Source of the DNA: an uncultured Dorea sp.
GTDB lineage: Bacteria > Bacillota > Clostridia > Lachnospirales > Lachnospiraceae
Length of the DNA stretch: 28,097 bases
NCBI GenBank assembly: GCA_910579925.1
Contig: CAJTVY010000048.1
Coordinates: 1 to 28,097 of the forward strand
Reading direction: 5' to 3'
The position numbers and the translations under genes are program-made. The notes beneath the pieces were generated by a model that saw only the letters and a list, made by a program, of their open reading frames with translations, did not search any database and was not told the DNA's origin. Position 1 is the first letter of the stretch. Each line of letters starts with the position of its first letter. Shown here piece after piece: positions 1 through 5,594 of this stretch.

Positions 1-65
1 CACTTGTAGCACACAAATAGTCTGTAAAGCTTTATTTTATGCGGTTTGAAGTTCAGTAAGAGATA
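1..65. repeat. Direct repeat, left copy (possible attL)
   Basis: Bases 1-65 match 4043-4107 in the same orientation at 62 of 65 positions; the differences are at 31, 33 and 41. The first 30 bases are identical. Both copies end at AAGAGATA and diverge at once afterwards (ATTCAAG here, GGCAGAA in the right copy), so this is a sharp boundary. The copy may extend further left than the window. Confidence 0.75.
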
Positions 66-96
66 ATTCAAGCGAATATTGCAAAAGAGAGACATT

Positions 97-128
97 CCCC
101 GGAAACAGCGTGTTTCCGGGGGTTTCTT
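97..128 (+). terminator. Rho-independent terminator
   Basis: CCCCGGAAACA (97-107) pairs with TGTTTCCGGGG (111-121) across a 3-base loop and is followed by TTTCTT. It would end a transcript entering from the left of the window, and it insulates the RHH-like gene that follows. Confidence 0.75.
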
Positions 129-217
129 ATACTCTGAATTTCCTATGAAACAGTACAAAATCACACAAAATTTTCACGGTAACTAACACGTAACTGACAA
201 ATAAGAAAATCTTTTCC

Positions 218-246
218 TTGTGTCGTGCGCACGACAATGTTATGAT
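218..246 (+). promoter_or_regulatory. Promoter with 16-bp perfect palindrome in the spacer
   Basis: TTGTGT (218-223) and TATGAT (241-246) are separated by 17 bp. The spacer is almost filled by the perfect palindrome TGTCGTGCGCACGACA (221-236). A palindrome between -35 and -10 is the usual place for a repressor operator, and ribbon-helix-helix proteins often repress their own gene, so the product of the next gene is a natural candidate ligand (inference). Confidence 0.6.
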
Positions 247-274
247 GCAAAAAACAGGAAAAGAGGTGGTATCA

Positions 275-681
275 GTGAACCGGACGGAGTATAAAAACCA
301 ACACGCAAAAGAGCATTACGACCGGATAAATTTCAAAATACCAATAGTGAAAAAGAAAGAATACGGGCAGCAGCATTCGCAATCGGGATGTCGGTCAACG
401 AATATCTCTATGCACTGATATGTGATGACCTTGCATCCGGGGAAAGTAAGTTCGGGAAGAAAAAGCAGGGATTCAATGAGGAGCAGCGTCGCATGTTGGA
501 AAAGTGGCAAGTTCCGAAAAAATATTATGATATGATTGAGGATATGTCCTATTCAAAGGAGGAGGGATATTTCATATATCTCAAGGATGGATTCATAAAT
601 GATGTGACTGGCAGCAGGAGCATCCATTGTGAAAAGACTTCCGAGGTTCGGCGGGTAATTGGAAAGACACATAAAAAATAA
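275..681 (+). pseudogene. Ribbon-helix-helix-like accessory protein, frameshifted
   Basis: A GTG at 275 sits 6-7 bases after GAGGTGG. The frame reads VNRTEYKNQHAKEHYDRINFKIP and then loses sense near 344; shifting by one base gives SEKERIRAAAFAIGMSVNEY and runs on to 681. The joined product, about 135 aa, has the short strand plus two helices (FKIP..., KERIRAAAFAIG, SVNEYLYALI) typical of Arc/MetJ-type ribbon-helix-helix proteins carried by clostridial integrative elements. The C-terminal part (IEDMSYSKEEGYFIYL) is not one I recognise. A single-base deletion around 344-346 would explain the break. Either the gene is dead or the base was lost in sequencing. The palindromic promoter upstream fits self-regulation. 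I am fairly sure of the frameshift and moderately sure of the fold. Confidence 0.6.
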
Positions 682-685
682 AAGA

Positions 686-714
686 TTGTAGAACATAAGA
701 AAATATGATAAAAT
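686..714 (+). promoter_or_regulatory. Promoter of the small toxin gene
   Basis: TTGTAG (686-691), 17-bp spacer, TAAAAT (709-714) preceded by TGA, making an extended -10. The predicted start is near 721, giving a 58-nt leader before the 29-aa ORF. Confidence 0.65.
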
Positions 715-778
715 ACGACATGACAACCGTGTTGCAGGGTGGGCTGACCTCTCATTTTTACAGAATGGGGGTGATGCT

Positions 779-868
779 ATGAAAAGTCATTTTGATTTTA
801 AGGATATTATGACCTTTGGTCTGTTCCTTTTGGCGTTGCTTACATTCGTTTTTACGTTTTGTAAGTAG
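779..868 (+). CDS. Small hydrophobic type I toxin (holin-like)
   Basis: This 29-aa ORF is preceded by GGGGGTGAT at good spacing. The peptide begins MKSHFDFKDIMTFG, continues as one membrane-spanning segment (FGLFLLALLTFVFTF, residues 13-27) and ends CK. Length, single transmembrane helix and charged N-terminus match the small Firmicutes peptides annotated as putative holin-like toxins (TxpA/Fst-like type I toxins), which insert in the membrane and depolarise the cell when overproduced. A convergent minus-strand promoter and a shared terminator stem directly downstream give the matching antisense RNA. It is one of the few intact units in the decayed island, as expected for an addiction module. 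Function is inferred from architecture. Confidence 0.7.
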   Translation: MKSHFDFKDIMTFGLFLLALLTFVFTFCK

Positions 869-875
869 GTCTACA

Positions 876-925
876 TAGAAAAACCACCCCAAAACTTTGA
901 CCGAGTGCAAGGGTGGATTTTTCTA
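876..925. terminator. Shared bidirectional terminator of toxin mRNA and antisense RNA
   Basis: TAGAAAAACCACCC (876-889) pairs with GGGTGG(A)TTTTTCTA (911-925) with one bulge. It has a T tract on either strand, so it can end both the toxin message and the convergent antitoxin RNA. Confidence 0.7.
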
Positions 926-941
926 TCTTTATTCATTTGGT

Positions 942-971
942 CAACCCACCTTGTGGGCGGTTGTCTTTTTG
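942..971 (+). terminator. Second hairpin with T tract; 5' stem-loop of the antitoxin RNA
   Basis: CCCAC (945-949) pairs with GTGGG (953-957) in a stem extended outward by CAA/TTG, followed by TCTTTTTG. On the plus strand it works as a back-up terminator; on the minus strand it forms the 5' stem-loop of the antisense RNA. Confidence 0.5.
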
Positions 972-978
972 TATTTAT

Positions 979-1007
979 AATATACCATAAGAGGGCAGAG
1001 AGTTCAA
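979..1007 (-). promoter_or_regulatory. Promoter of the antisense RNA
   Basis: On the minus strand TTGAAC (1007-1002), exactly 17 bp, then TATATT (984-979). There is no ORF downstream; the transcript would run into the toxin gene's 3' region. Confidence 0.65.
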
Positions 1008-1090
1008 GGGTAAAATCGTTTGTGGGATAGTGTGAGGCGATATGAGATAATGTGAGAACATACAACAGGCAGGCTTGAACCTGCCTGTTG

Positions 1091-1560
1091 TCATATCTTG
1101 TTGATTGCGTCGCTTAGTTCCTCAATTTCAAAGTGGGTATATACAACCTCCGTCGCACTCTGCCCTTTATGACCGACAATTTTTTTGATGACCTTATCAT
1201 CGACACCTGCGACGGTCAGCATTGAAATGCAGGTGTGCCGGGTGCAGTGTGGCGTGTGGTCGATGTTTAGAACCTCAACCAAAGAAGACCAGTGCGAATC
1301 ATAATAATTACGGTATATGAAATGTCCGCCGTCCGGGGTGCAGAGGAGATATTCACATTTGCTATGTTCATATCAGTATTCAAAAAATAGGAGAACCTTG
1401 TCAGCAATCGGAACAACACGGATTCCGGCTGCGGTTTTCGCCTAGACGATATTGAAATAGCGTTCCTCAAGGTTGACATGTTCTTTCTTTAGGTCGAGCA
1501 GTTCCGAGATACGGCATCTGGAATATATCAACATGAGGATGTAAATATCTGAAAAAGTAA
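1091..1560 (-). pseudogene. Tyrosine integrase, N-terminally truncated with two in-frame stops
   Basis: One minus-strand frame from about 1560 to the stop at 1091 encodes the catalytic domain of a Tn916/phage-type tyrosine recombinase. It reads DIYILMLIYSRCRISELLDL (first catalytic Arg), then KKEHVNLEERYFNIV, a TAG, AKTAAGIRVVPIADKV, LLFFEY, a TGA, YEHSKCEYLLCTPDGG, and finally HTPHCTRHTCISM (HxxR box), IVGHKGQ (His) and VVYTHF (nucleophile Tyr). All catalytic residues survive, but the TAG near 1442 and the TGA near 1378 interrupt the chain. The N-terminal arm-binding and core-binding domains (about 200 residues) are absent; the frame ends where the next plus-strand gene begins, so a deletion junction lies near 1560. 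It once catalysed integration/excision of the element and cannot now act alone. Confidence 0.85.
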
Positions 1561-1573
1561 GGAGGACGAAATC

Positions 1574-1744
1574 ATGTTATACTATTTAGGCAAGGAAACG
1601 GAGTTCAAGAAAGAGGAGTGCAAAGAATACAAGACATTAAAAAATGTACTGGCAGCAGTGAAAGACGAGGTTCTCACCGTATGGGATGAAAACGGAGTGG
1701 TCGTCGGTGGCTTGACTGACAATGAAGATGGTGAGGACGATTGA
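1574..1744 (+). CDS. Hypothetical 56-aa protein of the element
   Basis: The ORF starts MLYYLGKETEFKKEEC seven bases after GGAGG and ends ...LTDNEDGEDD. It is acidic at the C-terminus and has no membrane segment. I do not recognise a family. The strong ribosome binding site and intact frame suggest a real gene, probably cargo of the integrated element. It lies directly against the truncated 5' side of the integrase remnant on the opposite strand, so its original promoter was probably lost with the deletion; I see no convincing promoter between 1480 and 1560. Confidence 0.55.
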   Translation: MLYYLGKETEFKKEECKEYKTLKNVLAAVKDEVLTVWDENGVVVGGLTDNEDGEDD

Positions 1745-2051
1745 CGACCACTATCTCTCCGGACTGTCTGAACACGTTCAGTTTGAACAGTTGTAAAATC
1801 CGGAAAAAGTATTACAAAAATCATGATTCCGATGTATAATAAAACAATAGCGGAGCATATGAGACTTTTCCGGTAATAAACAGGTAATAAACAAATGCCT
1901 TGAAAATGCCGGAAAATAAGGGTTTGAAACTATGCAAGAGATAATTCCAAGAAGAATAATGAAATTAGTGAAACCCTTGAAAGTCCAGTATTTTTGAGGG
2001 CACTGAGAAAGTCTGATTCTTTGAAAAAAGAATTGGGCTTTTTTCCGTGCC
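1745..2051. other. Non-coding stretch with small repeats
   Basis: No ORF with a ribosome binding site is seen. It holds a short palindrome CTGAACACGTTCAG (1768-1781), a tandem AGGTAATAAAC around 1872-1892, and AAGAGATAATTCCAAGAAGAATA near 1937, which resembles the left boundary sequence AAGAGATAATTCAAGCGAATA (59-79). It ends in a terminator hairpin. Probably the remains of an element end. Confidence 0.35.
2008..2044 (+). terminator. Rho-independent terminator
   Basis: AAAGTCTGATTCTTT (2008-2022) pairs, with G-U pairs, to AAAGAATTGGGCTTT (2027-2041); T's continue to 2044. No gene on the plus strand directly upstream explains it, so it is probably left over from a lost gene. Confidence 0.55.
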
Positions 2052-2216
2052 AGCAAGTCACTGCTGGATCTTGGGACAGAGTTTCAGGGACTCAGTTATG
2101 ACCTGACCGTCAGCAGCACCGCCATTGTCTGTACCCGGTATATCCTGTCGGAATAGCTCCGCCGAAAGAAAAACGACCATATGCGAGCGGTTTTATATTT
2201 AGAGTGGGAAGTTTGA
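2052..2216 (+). pseudogene. Transposase fragment (IS4-like, DDE)
   Basis: In one frame the stretch reads SKSLLDLGTEFQGLSYDLTV, SSTAIVCTRYILSE, a TAG, then LRRKKNDHMRAVLYLEWEV and a stop. This resembles the C-terminal region of clostridial IS4-type DDE transposases, where a Trp normally follows ILSE, so TAG may be a TGG mutation. No start codon, ribosome binding site, terminal inverted repeats or catalytic acidic residues are left. It is a scrap of an insertion sequence. The family call rests on recall of similar proteins. Confidence 0.45.
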
Positions 2217-2252
2217 GTTAATTACTGATTTTGTAGTTCTTAGAAATTATGG

Positions 2253-2281
2253 TGGATTATTTTTTATATTCCTGTTATAAT
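2253..2281 (+). promoter_or_regulatory. Extended -10 promoter of the nucleoside hydrolase
   Basis: TGTTATAAT (2273-2281) is a perfect -10 with the TGn extension. The -35 (TGGATT, 17 bp upstream) is weak, as is common with extended -10 promoters. Confidence 0.55.
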
Positions 2282-2314
2282 ATACAAATCATAATGAAAG
2301 GAATGTAAGTTAAA

Positions 2315-3424
2315 ATGAAGTTGATATTCAATCGTTCGGTTAGCGTGATTCTTTCTGCCGTTATGCTGTTTGTGAGCGCCCTTTCCTTGAACGGCTGCGG
2401 CGTCAAGGATAATTCGCAGACAACGGAAACGGCTACAACAATTGCAGAAACCACTCAAGCGTTTGACGAACCGCAGCAAAAGCGAAAAATCATTATTGAT
2501 ACCGACACCGCGGGCGACGACGCCTCCGCGTTGATTATCGCGGCAAAGGCTAAAAACATTGATATTCTTGGCGTGACAGTTTCCGCAGGAAACGTCAGTC
2601 TCGATCAGGCAGTCAAAAACGCATTGATGACGCTGGAAATGGCGGGCAGCGACGCCCCTGTTTATGCAGGCGCTTCTACTACATATACCGGCAAGGAACG
2701 TGAAACCTTCAGCGTTTACGGCAAGGATGGTATGGGGGATCAAGACTTGATTCATCCCACGCGCAAAGCTGAGGATAAGGGCGCTGTTGATTTTATCGTT
2801 GAAGCGGTAAAGGCGAATCCCGACGAGGTGGAAATTGTCGCTCTCGGTCCCGTCACCAATCTTGCGCTCGCCTTTGACAAAGATCCCGAAACGATGAAGC
2901 GCGTCAAGAAATACTGGTCGATGGGAACCGCGGGCTTTGGACCTGGCAACGCAACGCCTGTTGCGGAGTTCAATGTTTATCATGACGCCGAGGCGTACAA
3001 GGTGCTGGTTGATTCGGGTGTGGCGATTACGGCAATCGGCTTCGATATGCTTCCTGAAGAAACTAATTTTTCCAAGGAAGAGCTTGACGAGCTGGAGAAA
3101 AAAGGCGGACTGTCGGAATTTTTCGCCAAAGCCTTCAGTGGACTGATAGAATTTAATACAGAAACAAGAGGCTTACCGATTGCCGATGATGCCGACGGAG
3201 TCGCTATGGCTTGCGTACTGTGGGACGATTATCTTAAAAAGACCCAACCCTGTCACGCAAGCGTTATGACGGACGACAATGAAGCGTACGGGCAGGTAAT
3301 TCTGTACAAGGAAGGTTACGGCTACGACTCTCAGATAACCTTTGATAATTACAACTTCTATGTTGCTACCGAAACAGACAGTAAGATATTTAAAGAAAAG
3401 CTTATAGCTCTTTTAGATGAGTGA
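2315..3424 (+). CDS. Lipoprotein nucleoside hydrolase (IUNH family)
   Basis: The 369-aa product begins with a lipoprotein signal: positive N-terminus, hydrophobic stretch 9-24 and lipobox LNGC with lipidated Cys28. A Thr/Glu-rich linker (31-56) leads into an inosine-uridine-preferring nucleoside hydrolase domain. It carries the calcium-binding motif DTDTAGDDA (62-70; usual form DTDPGxDD), ALGPVTNLA (176-184), AEFNVYHDAEA (217-227, the substrate-binding Asn and Asp) and a C-terminal Asp near 292-294. The family cleaves the N-glycosidic bond of ribonucleosides to base plus ribose. Most members are cytosolic; here the enzyme should be anchored outside the membrane and could scavenge nucleosides. 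The P to T change in the first motif is unusual, but the Asp ligands remain. Start: ATG after AAAGGA. It is the only large intact gene in the island. Confidence 0.85.
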   Translation: MKLIFNRSVSVILSAVMLFVSALSLNGCGVKDNSQTTETATTIAETTQAFDEPQQKRKIIIDTDTAGDDASALIIAAKAKNIDILGVTVSAGNVSLDQAVKNALMTLEMAGSDAPVYAGASTTYTGKERETFSVYGKDGMGDQDLIHPTRKAEDKGAVDFIVEAVKANPDEVEIVALGPVTNLALAFDKDPETMKRVKKYWSMGTAGFGPGNATPVAEFNVYHDAEAYKVLVDSGVAITAIGFDMLPEETNFSKEELDELEKKGGLSEFFAKAFSGLIEFNTETRGLPIADDADGVAMACVLWDDYLKKTQPCHASVMTDDNEAYGQVILYKEGYGYDSQITFDNYNFYVATETDSKIFKEKLIALLDE

Positions 3425-3464
3425 TAGTTCATGAAAAGAAGATAATTATGATTTCACTAATCAT

Positions 3465-3494
3465 CCCCCCCCCACTTCAAGCGGGGGGGGGGGG
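3465..3494. repeat. C9 ... G12 homopolymer inverted repeat
   Basis: Nine C's (3465-3473), a 9-base spacer ACTTCAAGC, then twelve G's (3483-3494). It can fold into a very GC-rich hairpin in an otherwise AT-rich stretch. Homopolymers of this length slip easily, so the exact counts may vary between cells or reads. Confidence 0.8.
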
Positions 3495-3657
3495 CAAAGC
3501 TGACAACAAAGAAATCTATTGAATTGAAGCGAAGAAGCGGATACAGAAGCATAGCAAGGATTTTAATGGTACATTGTCAGATGCGGATTGCATGAAGCTG
3601 ATAGGGCTTGCAAGAAATACATTCTATAAATATAAGAGAGAATTGAAAGCAGAATAA
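3495..3657 (+). pseudogene. C-terminal fragment of a serine recombinase (resolvase/invertase)
   Basis: Directly after the G-run one frame reads AKLTTKKSIELK; a shift near 3535 leads into KRIQKHSKDFNGTLSDADCM, KLIGLARNTFYKYKRELKAE and a stop. LSDADCMKLIGLARNTFYKYKREL is the helix-turn-helix DNA-binding tail of small serine recombinases of the resolvase/invertase type. The catalytic N-terminal domain with the active Ser is absent, and the fragment is frameshifted, so it is inactive. It begins at the poly-G tract, suggesting that the breakpoint lies there. Confidence 0.6.
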
Positions 3658-3715
3658 GGGGTGTTTAGGCAGGGGTCGTAATGGACTGTTGCCTTTTGTT
3701 TTTAAAACAAATATT

Positions 3716-3991
3716 ATGTTAGATGAAATAAAGAATCGTCTGAATGTGTCGGAATTTCGTGTAAGAATTGATGTTGAAAATTATCCAAGTCAAAGATTAT
3801 TTGAGAAACTTGGGGCAGAGCCTAATGGTATTTCAGAATTTTTGTTGCATGAGGAAGCGGATATTCGTAGATGTGAGGAAGAAAATATTCATTTGCTGGA
3901 TGAGAGAATACAGAAATTAGCAAAGCAGTTTAATGTTGAACCAAGAAAATTGTTAAGCCATGTGTTGGAATACAAATTAATGTGGGATTAA
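3716..3991 (+). pseudogene. GNAT N-acetyltransferase, 5'-truncated
   Basis: The frame is open from 3689 to 3991, but recognisable sequence starts around 3716: MLDEIKNRLNVSEFRVRIDV, ENYPSQRLFEKLGAEPNG, then ISEFLLHEEADIRRCEEEN and FNVEPRKLLSHVLEYKLMW. ENYPSQRLFEKLGA is the conserved C-terminal acetyl-CoA/substrate motif of GNAT enzymes, and the remaining tail is usual for one clostridial GNAT group. The N-terminal half, including the acetyl-CoA pyrophosphate loop, is missing, and there is no good ribosome binding site. I call it a remnant; a short translated product cannot be excluded. Confidence 0.6.
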
Positions 3992-4042
3992 AGAAAGTGT
4001 CTGTAAGTGTTCATAAATAGACAAAAATGGTTTTTCATAACA

Positions 4043-4107
4043 CACTTGTAGCACACAAATAGTCTGTAAAGCCTCATTTTATACGGTTTGAAGTTCAGTA
4101 AGAGATA
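4043..4107. repeat. Direct repeat, right copy (possible attR)
   Basis: Second copy of the 65-bp repeat at 1-65, same orientation, 3 mismatches. It follows the truncated acetyltransferase and precedes the chromosomal aldehyde/alcohol dehydrogenase operon, so it marks the right border of the island. Confidence 0.75.
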
Positions 4108-4125
4108 GGCAGAACAATTATACAG

Positions 4126-4171
4126 ATGCAAAAATATGGGGAGGGGGCTATCGGTTAATGATGTGCCCCCT
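4126..4171 (-). terminator. Terminator of the aldehyde dehydrogenase operon
   Basis: On the minus strand AGGGGGC (4171-4165) pairs with GCCCCCT (4148-4142) across a 16-base loop, followed by CCCCATATTTTTG. The U tract is offset, so strength is uncertain, but the place, nine bases after the stop codon, is right. Confidence 0.5.
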
Positions 4172-4179
4172 ACTTCCTC

Positions 4180-5559
4180 CTATTTCAAAAACATCCGCAC
4201 CAGTCTGCCGTAAATCTTTCTATAAGGCTGATACCGCATGGGAAGATCAATCCATCTCTTCTTATCCACAATACTTTTCTCATGGGAGAATGTCCGAAAA
4301 CCGTCCTTTCCATGGTACGATCCCATGCCGCTTTCTCCGAATCCGCCAAATCCCATTTCACAGGTTGCCAGGTGGATGATCGTATCATTGATACATCCGC
4401 CCCCAAATCCAAGCCGGGAAGTTACCTTCCGTGCTGCGCTTCTGTCCTTCGTAAAGATATAAAGCGCCAGCGGATGGTGCATGGAATTGATGTTGCGAAT
4501 TGCCTCATCCAGAGAATCATAAGTCAGTATTGGCAGCAGAGGCCCAAAGATTTCTTCCTGCATTACGGTATCGCCGAACGTAACATTATCAATGACAGTA
4601 GGTTCAATCTTAAGAGTGGCTTTGTCGGATTTCCCGCCCCATACCACCTTTGACGGATCTATGAGCCTGGTAATTCTGTCAAAATGCTTCTCGTTGATAA
4701 TCTTTCCGTAATCCGCCCGGTCCAAAGGCTGTTTGCCAAACTGCTTCTGAATCTGCTTTTTGATCTCCTTCACCAGTCTGTCCTTCACCGACCTGTCGCA
4801 GTAAATATAATCAGGGGCAACACAGGTCTGCCCGCAGTTCAGGAATTTGCCAAAGACAATCCGTCTGGCCGCTAGTTTCAGATCAGCGCTCTTTTCTACG
4901 ATACAAGGGCTCTTCCCGCCAAGTTCCAGAGTTACCGGCGTCAGATGATCCGCAGCCTGACGCATCACCTCTCTTCCCACTGCCTTACTTCCGGTAAAGA
5001 AGATGTAATCAAAATTTTCTTTGAGAAGGCAGGTATTTTCTGTGCGCCCGCCAGTGACCACACAGATATATTTCTCATCAAAACATTCCTTTATTATCTT
5101 AGACACAATTGTGCTTGTGTAAGGGGAATATGCGCTGGGTTTCAGTACGACGGTATTACCCGCTGCAATTGCGTCCACAAGGGGATCCAGGGTCAGCAGG
5201 AAGGGGTAGTTCCAGGGGCTCATAATCAGCACAACTCCGTAGGGGGAAGGTTTTCGGTAGCTTCTGGAATGAAACTGAGCAAGAGGAGTCAAGACAGTCT
5301 TCTCCCTGGCAAAAGAACGGACATGTTTCAGCATATAAGTAATTTCGCTTAATACGAGGCCCGTTTCACACATGTAACTCTCAAATCCACTTTTCCCCAA
5401 ATCCTTTTTCAGCGCCTCATGGATGTCATTCTCGTGTTTTAAAATAGAAGCTTTTAATTTTTTCAGCGCCTGGATTCGTGCATCAACGTCAAGAGTTGCT
5501 CCTGTGTAGAAATATCTGCGCTGACCGGTTACAATATTCTTGATTTCCTGTTCGTTCAT
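4180..5559 (-). CDS. Class 3-type (fatty) aldehyde dehydrogenase
   Basis: This 459-aa NAD(P)-dependent aldehyde dehydrogenase oxidises aldehydes to carboxylic acids. Landmarks: SPWNYPF with Asn117, the cofactor-binding LKPSAYSP (Lys140), the FTGS turn (188-191), general-base Glu212 in LELGGKSP, catalytic Cys246 in NCGQTCVAP, and EEIFGP (335-340). The length of about 460 residues, and the absence of the N-terminal extension of the 480-500-aa classes, fit the class 3 group (ALDH3/AlkH), which often acts on medium- and long-chain or aromatic aldehydes. The C-terminus is basic and ends ...GRLVRMFLK, possibly helping membrane association (inference). Start: ATG after AAGGAG. It lies 35 bp downstream of an iron alcohol dehydrogenase on the same strand, so the two probably form an alcohol-aldehyde-acid route. 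The exact substrate is not readable from sequence. Confidence 0.9.
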   Translation of the reverse strand: MNEQEIKNIVTGQRRYFYTGATLDVDARIQALKKLKASILKHENDIHEALKKDLGKSGFESYMCETGLVLSEITYMLKHVRSFAREKTVLTPLAQFHSRSYRKPSPYGVVLIMSPWNYPFLLTLDPLVDAIAAGNTVVLKPSAYSPYTSTIVSKIIKECFDEKYICVVTGGRTENTCLLKENFDYIFFTGSKAVGREVMRQAADHLTPVTLELGGKSPCIVEKSADLKLAARRIVFGKFLNCGQTCVAPDYIYCDRSVKDRLVKEIKKQIQKQFGKQPLDRADYGKIINEKHFDRITRLIDPSKVVWGGKSDKATLKIEPTVIDNVTFGDTVMQEEIFGPLLPILTYDSLDEAIRNINSMHHPLALYIFTKDRSAARKVTSRLGFGGGCINDTIIHLATCEMGFGGFGESGMGSYHGKDGFRTFSHEKSIVDKKRWIDLPMRYQPYRKIYGRLVRMFLK

Positions 5560-5594
5560 AGGTTTCTCCTTCCGGAATTACATTATAATTGTCC

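Larger units (their letters stand above)
874..972 (-). ncRNA. Antisense RNA antitoxin of the type I module
   Basis: A minus-strand promoter at 979-1007 would start RNA near 972. The RNA runs toward the toxin gene and ends at the hairpin 917-882 followed by TTTTTCT, so it is about 99 nt and overlaps the 3' end of the toxin transcript. Its 5' end (minus strand, 965-939) closely resembles the toxin leader 722-749: both start GACAACCG and end GTGGG(C/T)TGACC. In Fst/par-type loci similar repeats mediate pairing of toxin mRNA and antitoxin RNA. No coding potential is seen. The ends are predicted only. Confidence 0.6.
1..4107. mobile_element. Degraded integrated element bounded by 65-bp direct repeats
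   Basis: The stretch between the two copies of a 65-bp direct repeat (1-65 and 4043-4107) holds only accessory-type content: a frameshifted RHH-like gene, a type I toxin-antitoxin locus, a truncated integrase with stops, a transposase scrap, a lipoprotein nucleoside hydrolase, a serine recombinase scrap and a truncated acetyltransferase. To the right, continuous chromosomal genes begin. Repeats at both ends plus a tyrosine integrase fit attL/attR of an integrative element that has since decayed and been re-invaded. This is inference: no conjugation or replication gene is left, and the left repeat sits exactly at the window edge, so the true left border may lie outside. The integrase lies 1 kb inside, not at the border. 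Confidence 0.5.

Noticed and set aside
1768..1781. CTGAACACGTTCAG as a LexA box
   Set aside because: The half sites are two bases apart rather than four, and no promoter or SOS gene is attached.
2264..2983. Long minus-strand open frame (239 codons) opposite the nucleoside hydrolase
   Set aside because: It is the shadow of the lipoprotein gene, lacks a ribosome binding site and shows no family motif.
1..4107. CRISPR array or conjugation module in the accessory region
   Set aside because: The repeats are only two, 4 kb apart, and no relaxase, coupling protein or cas-like frame was found.
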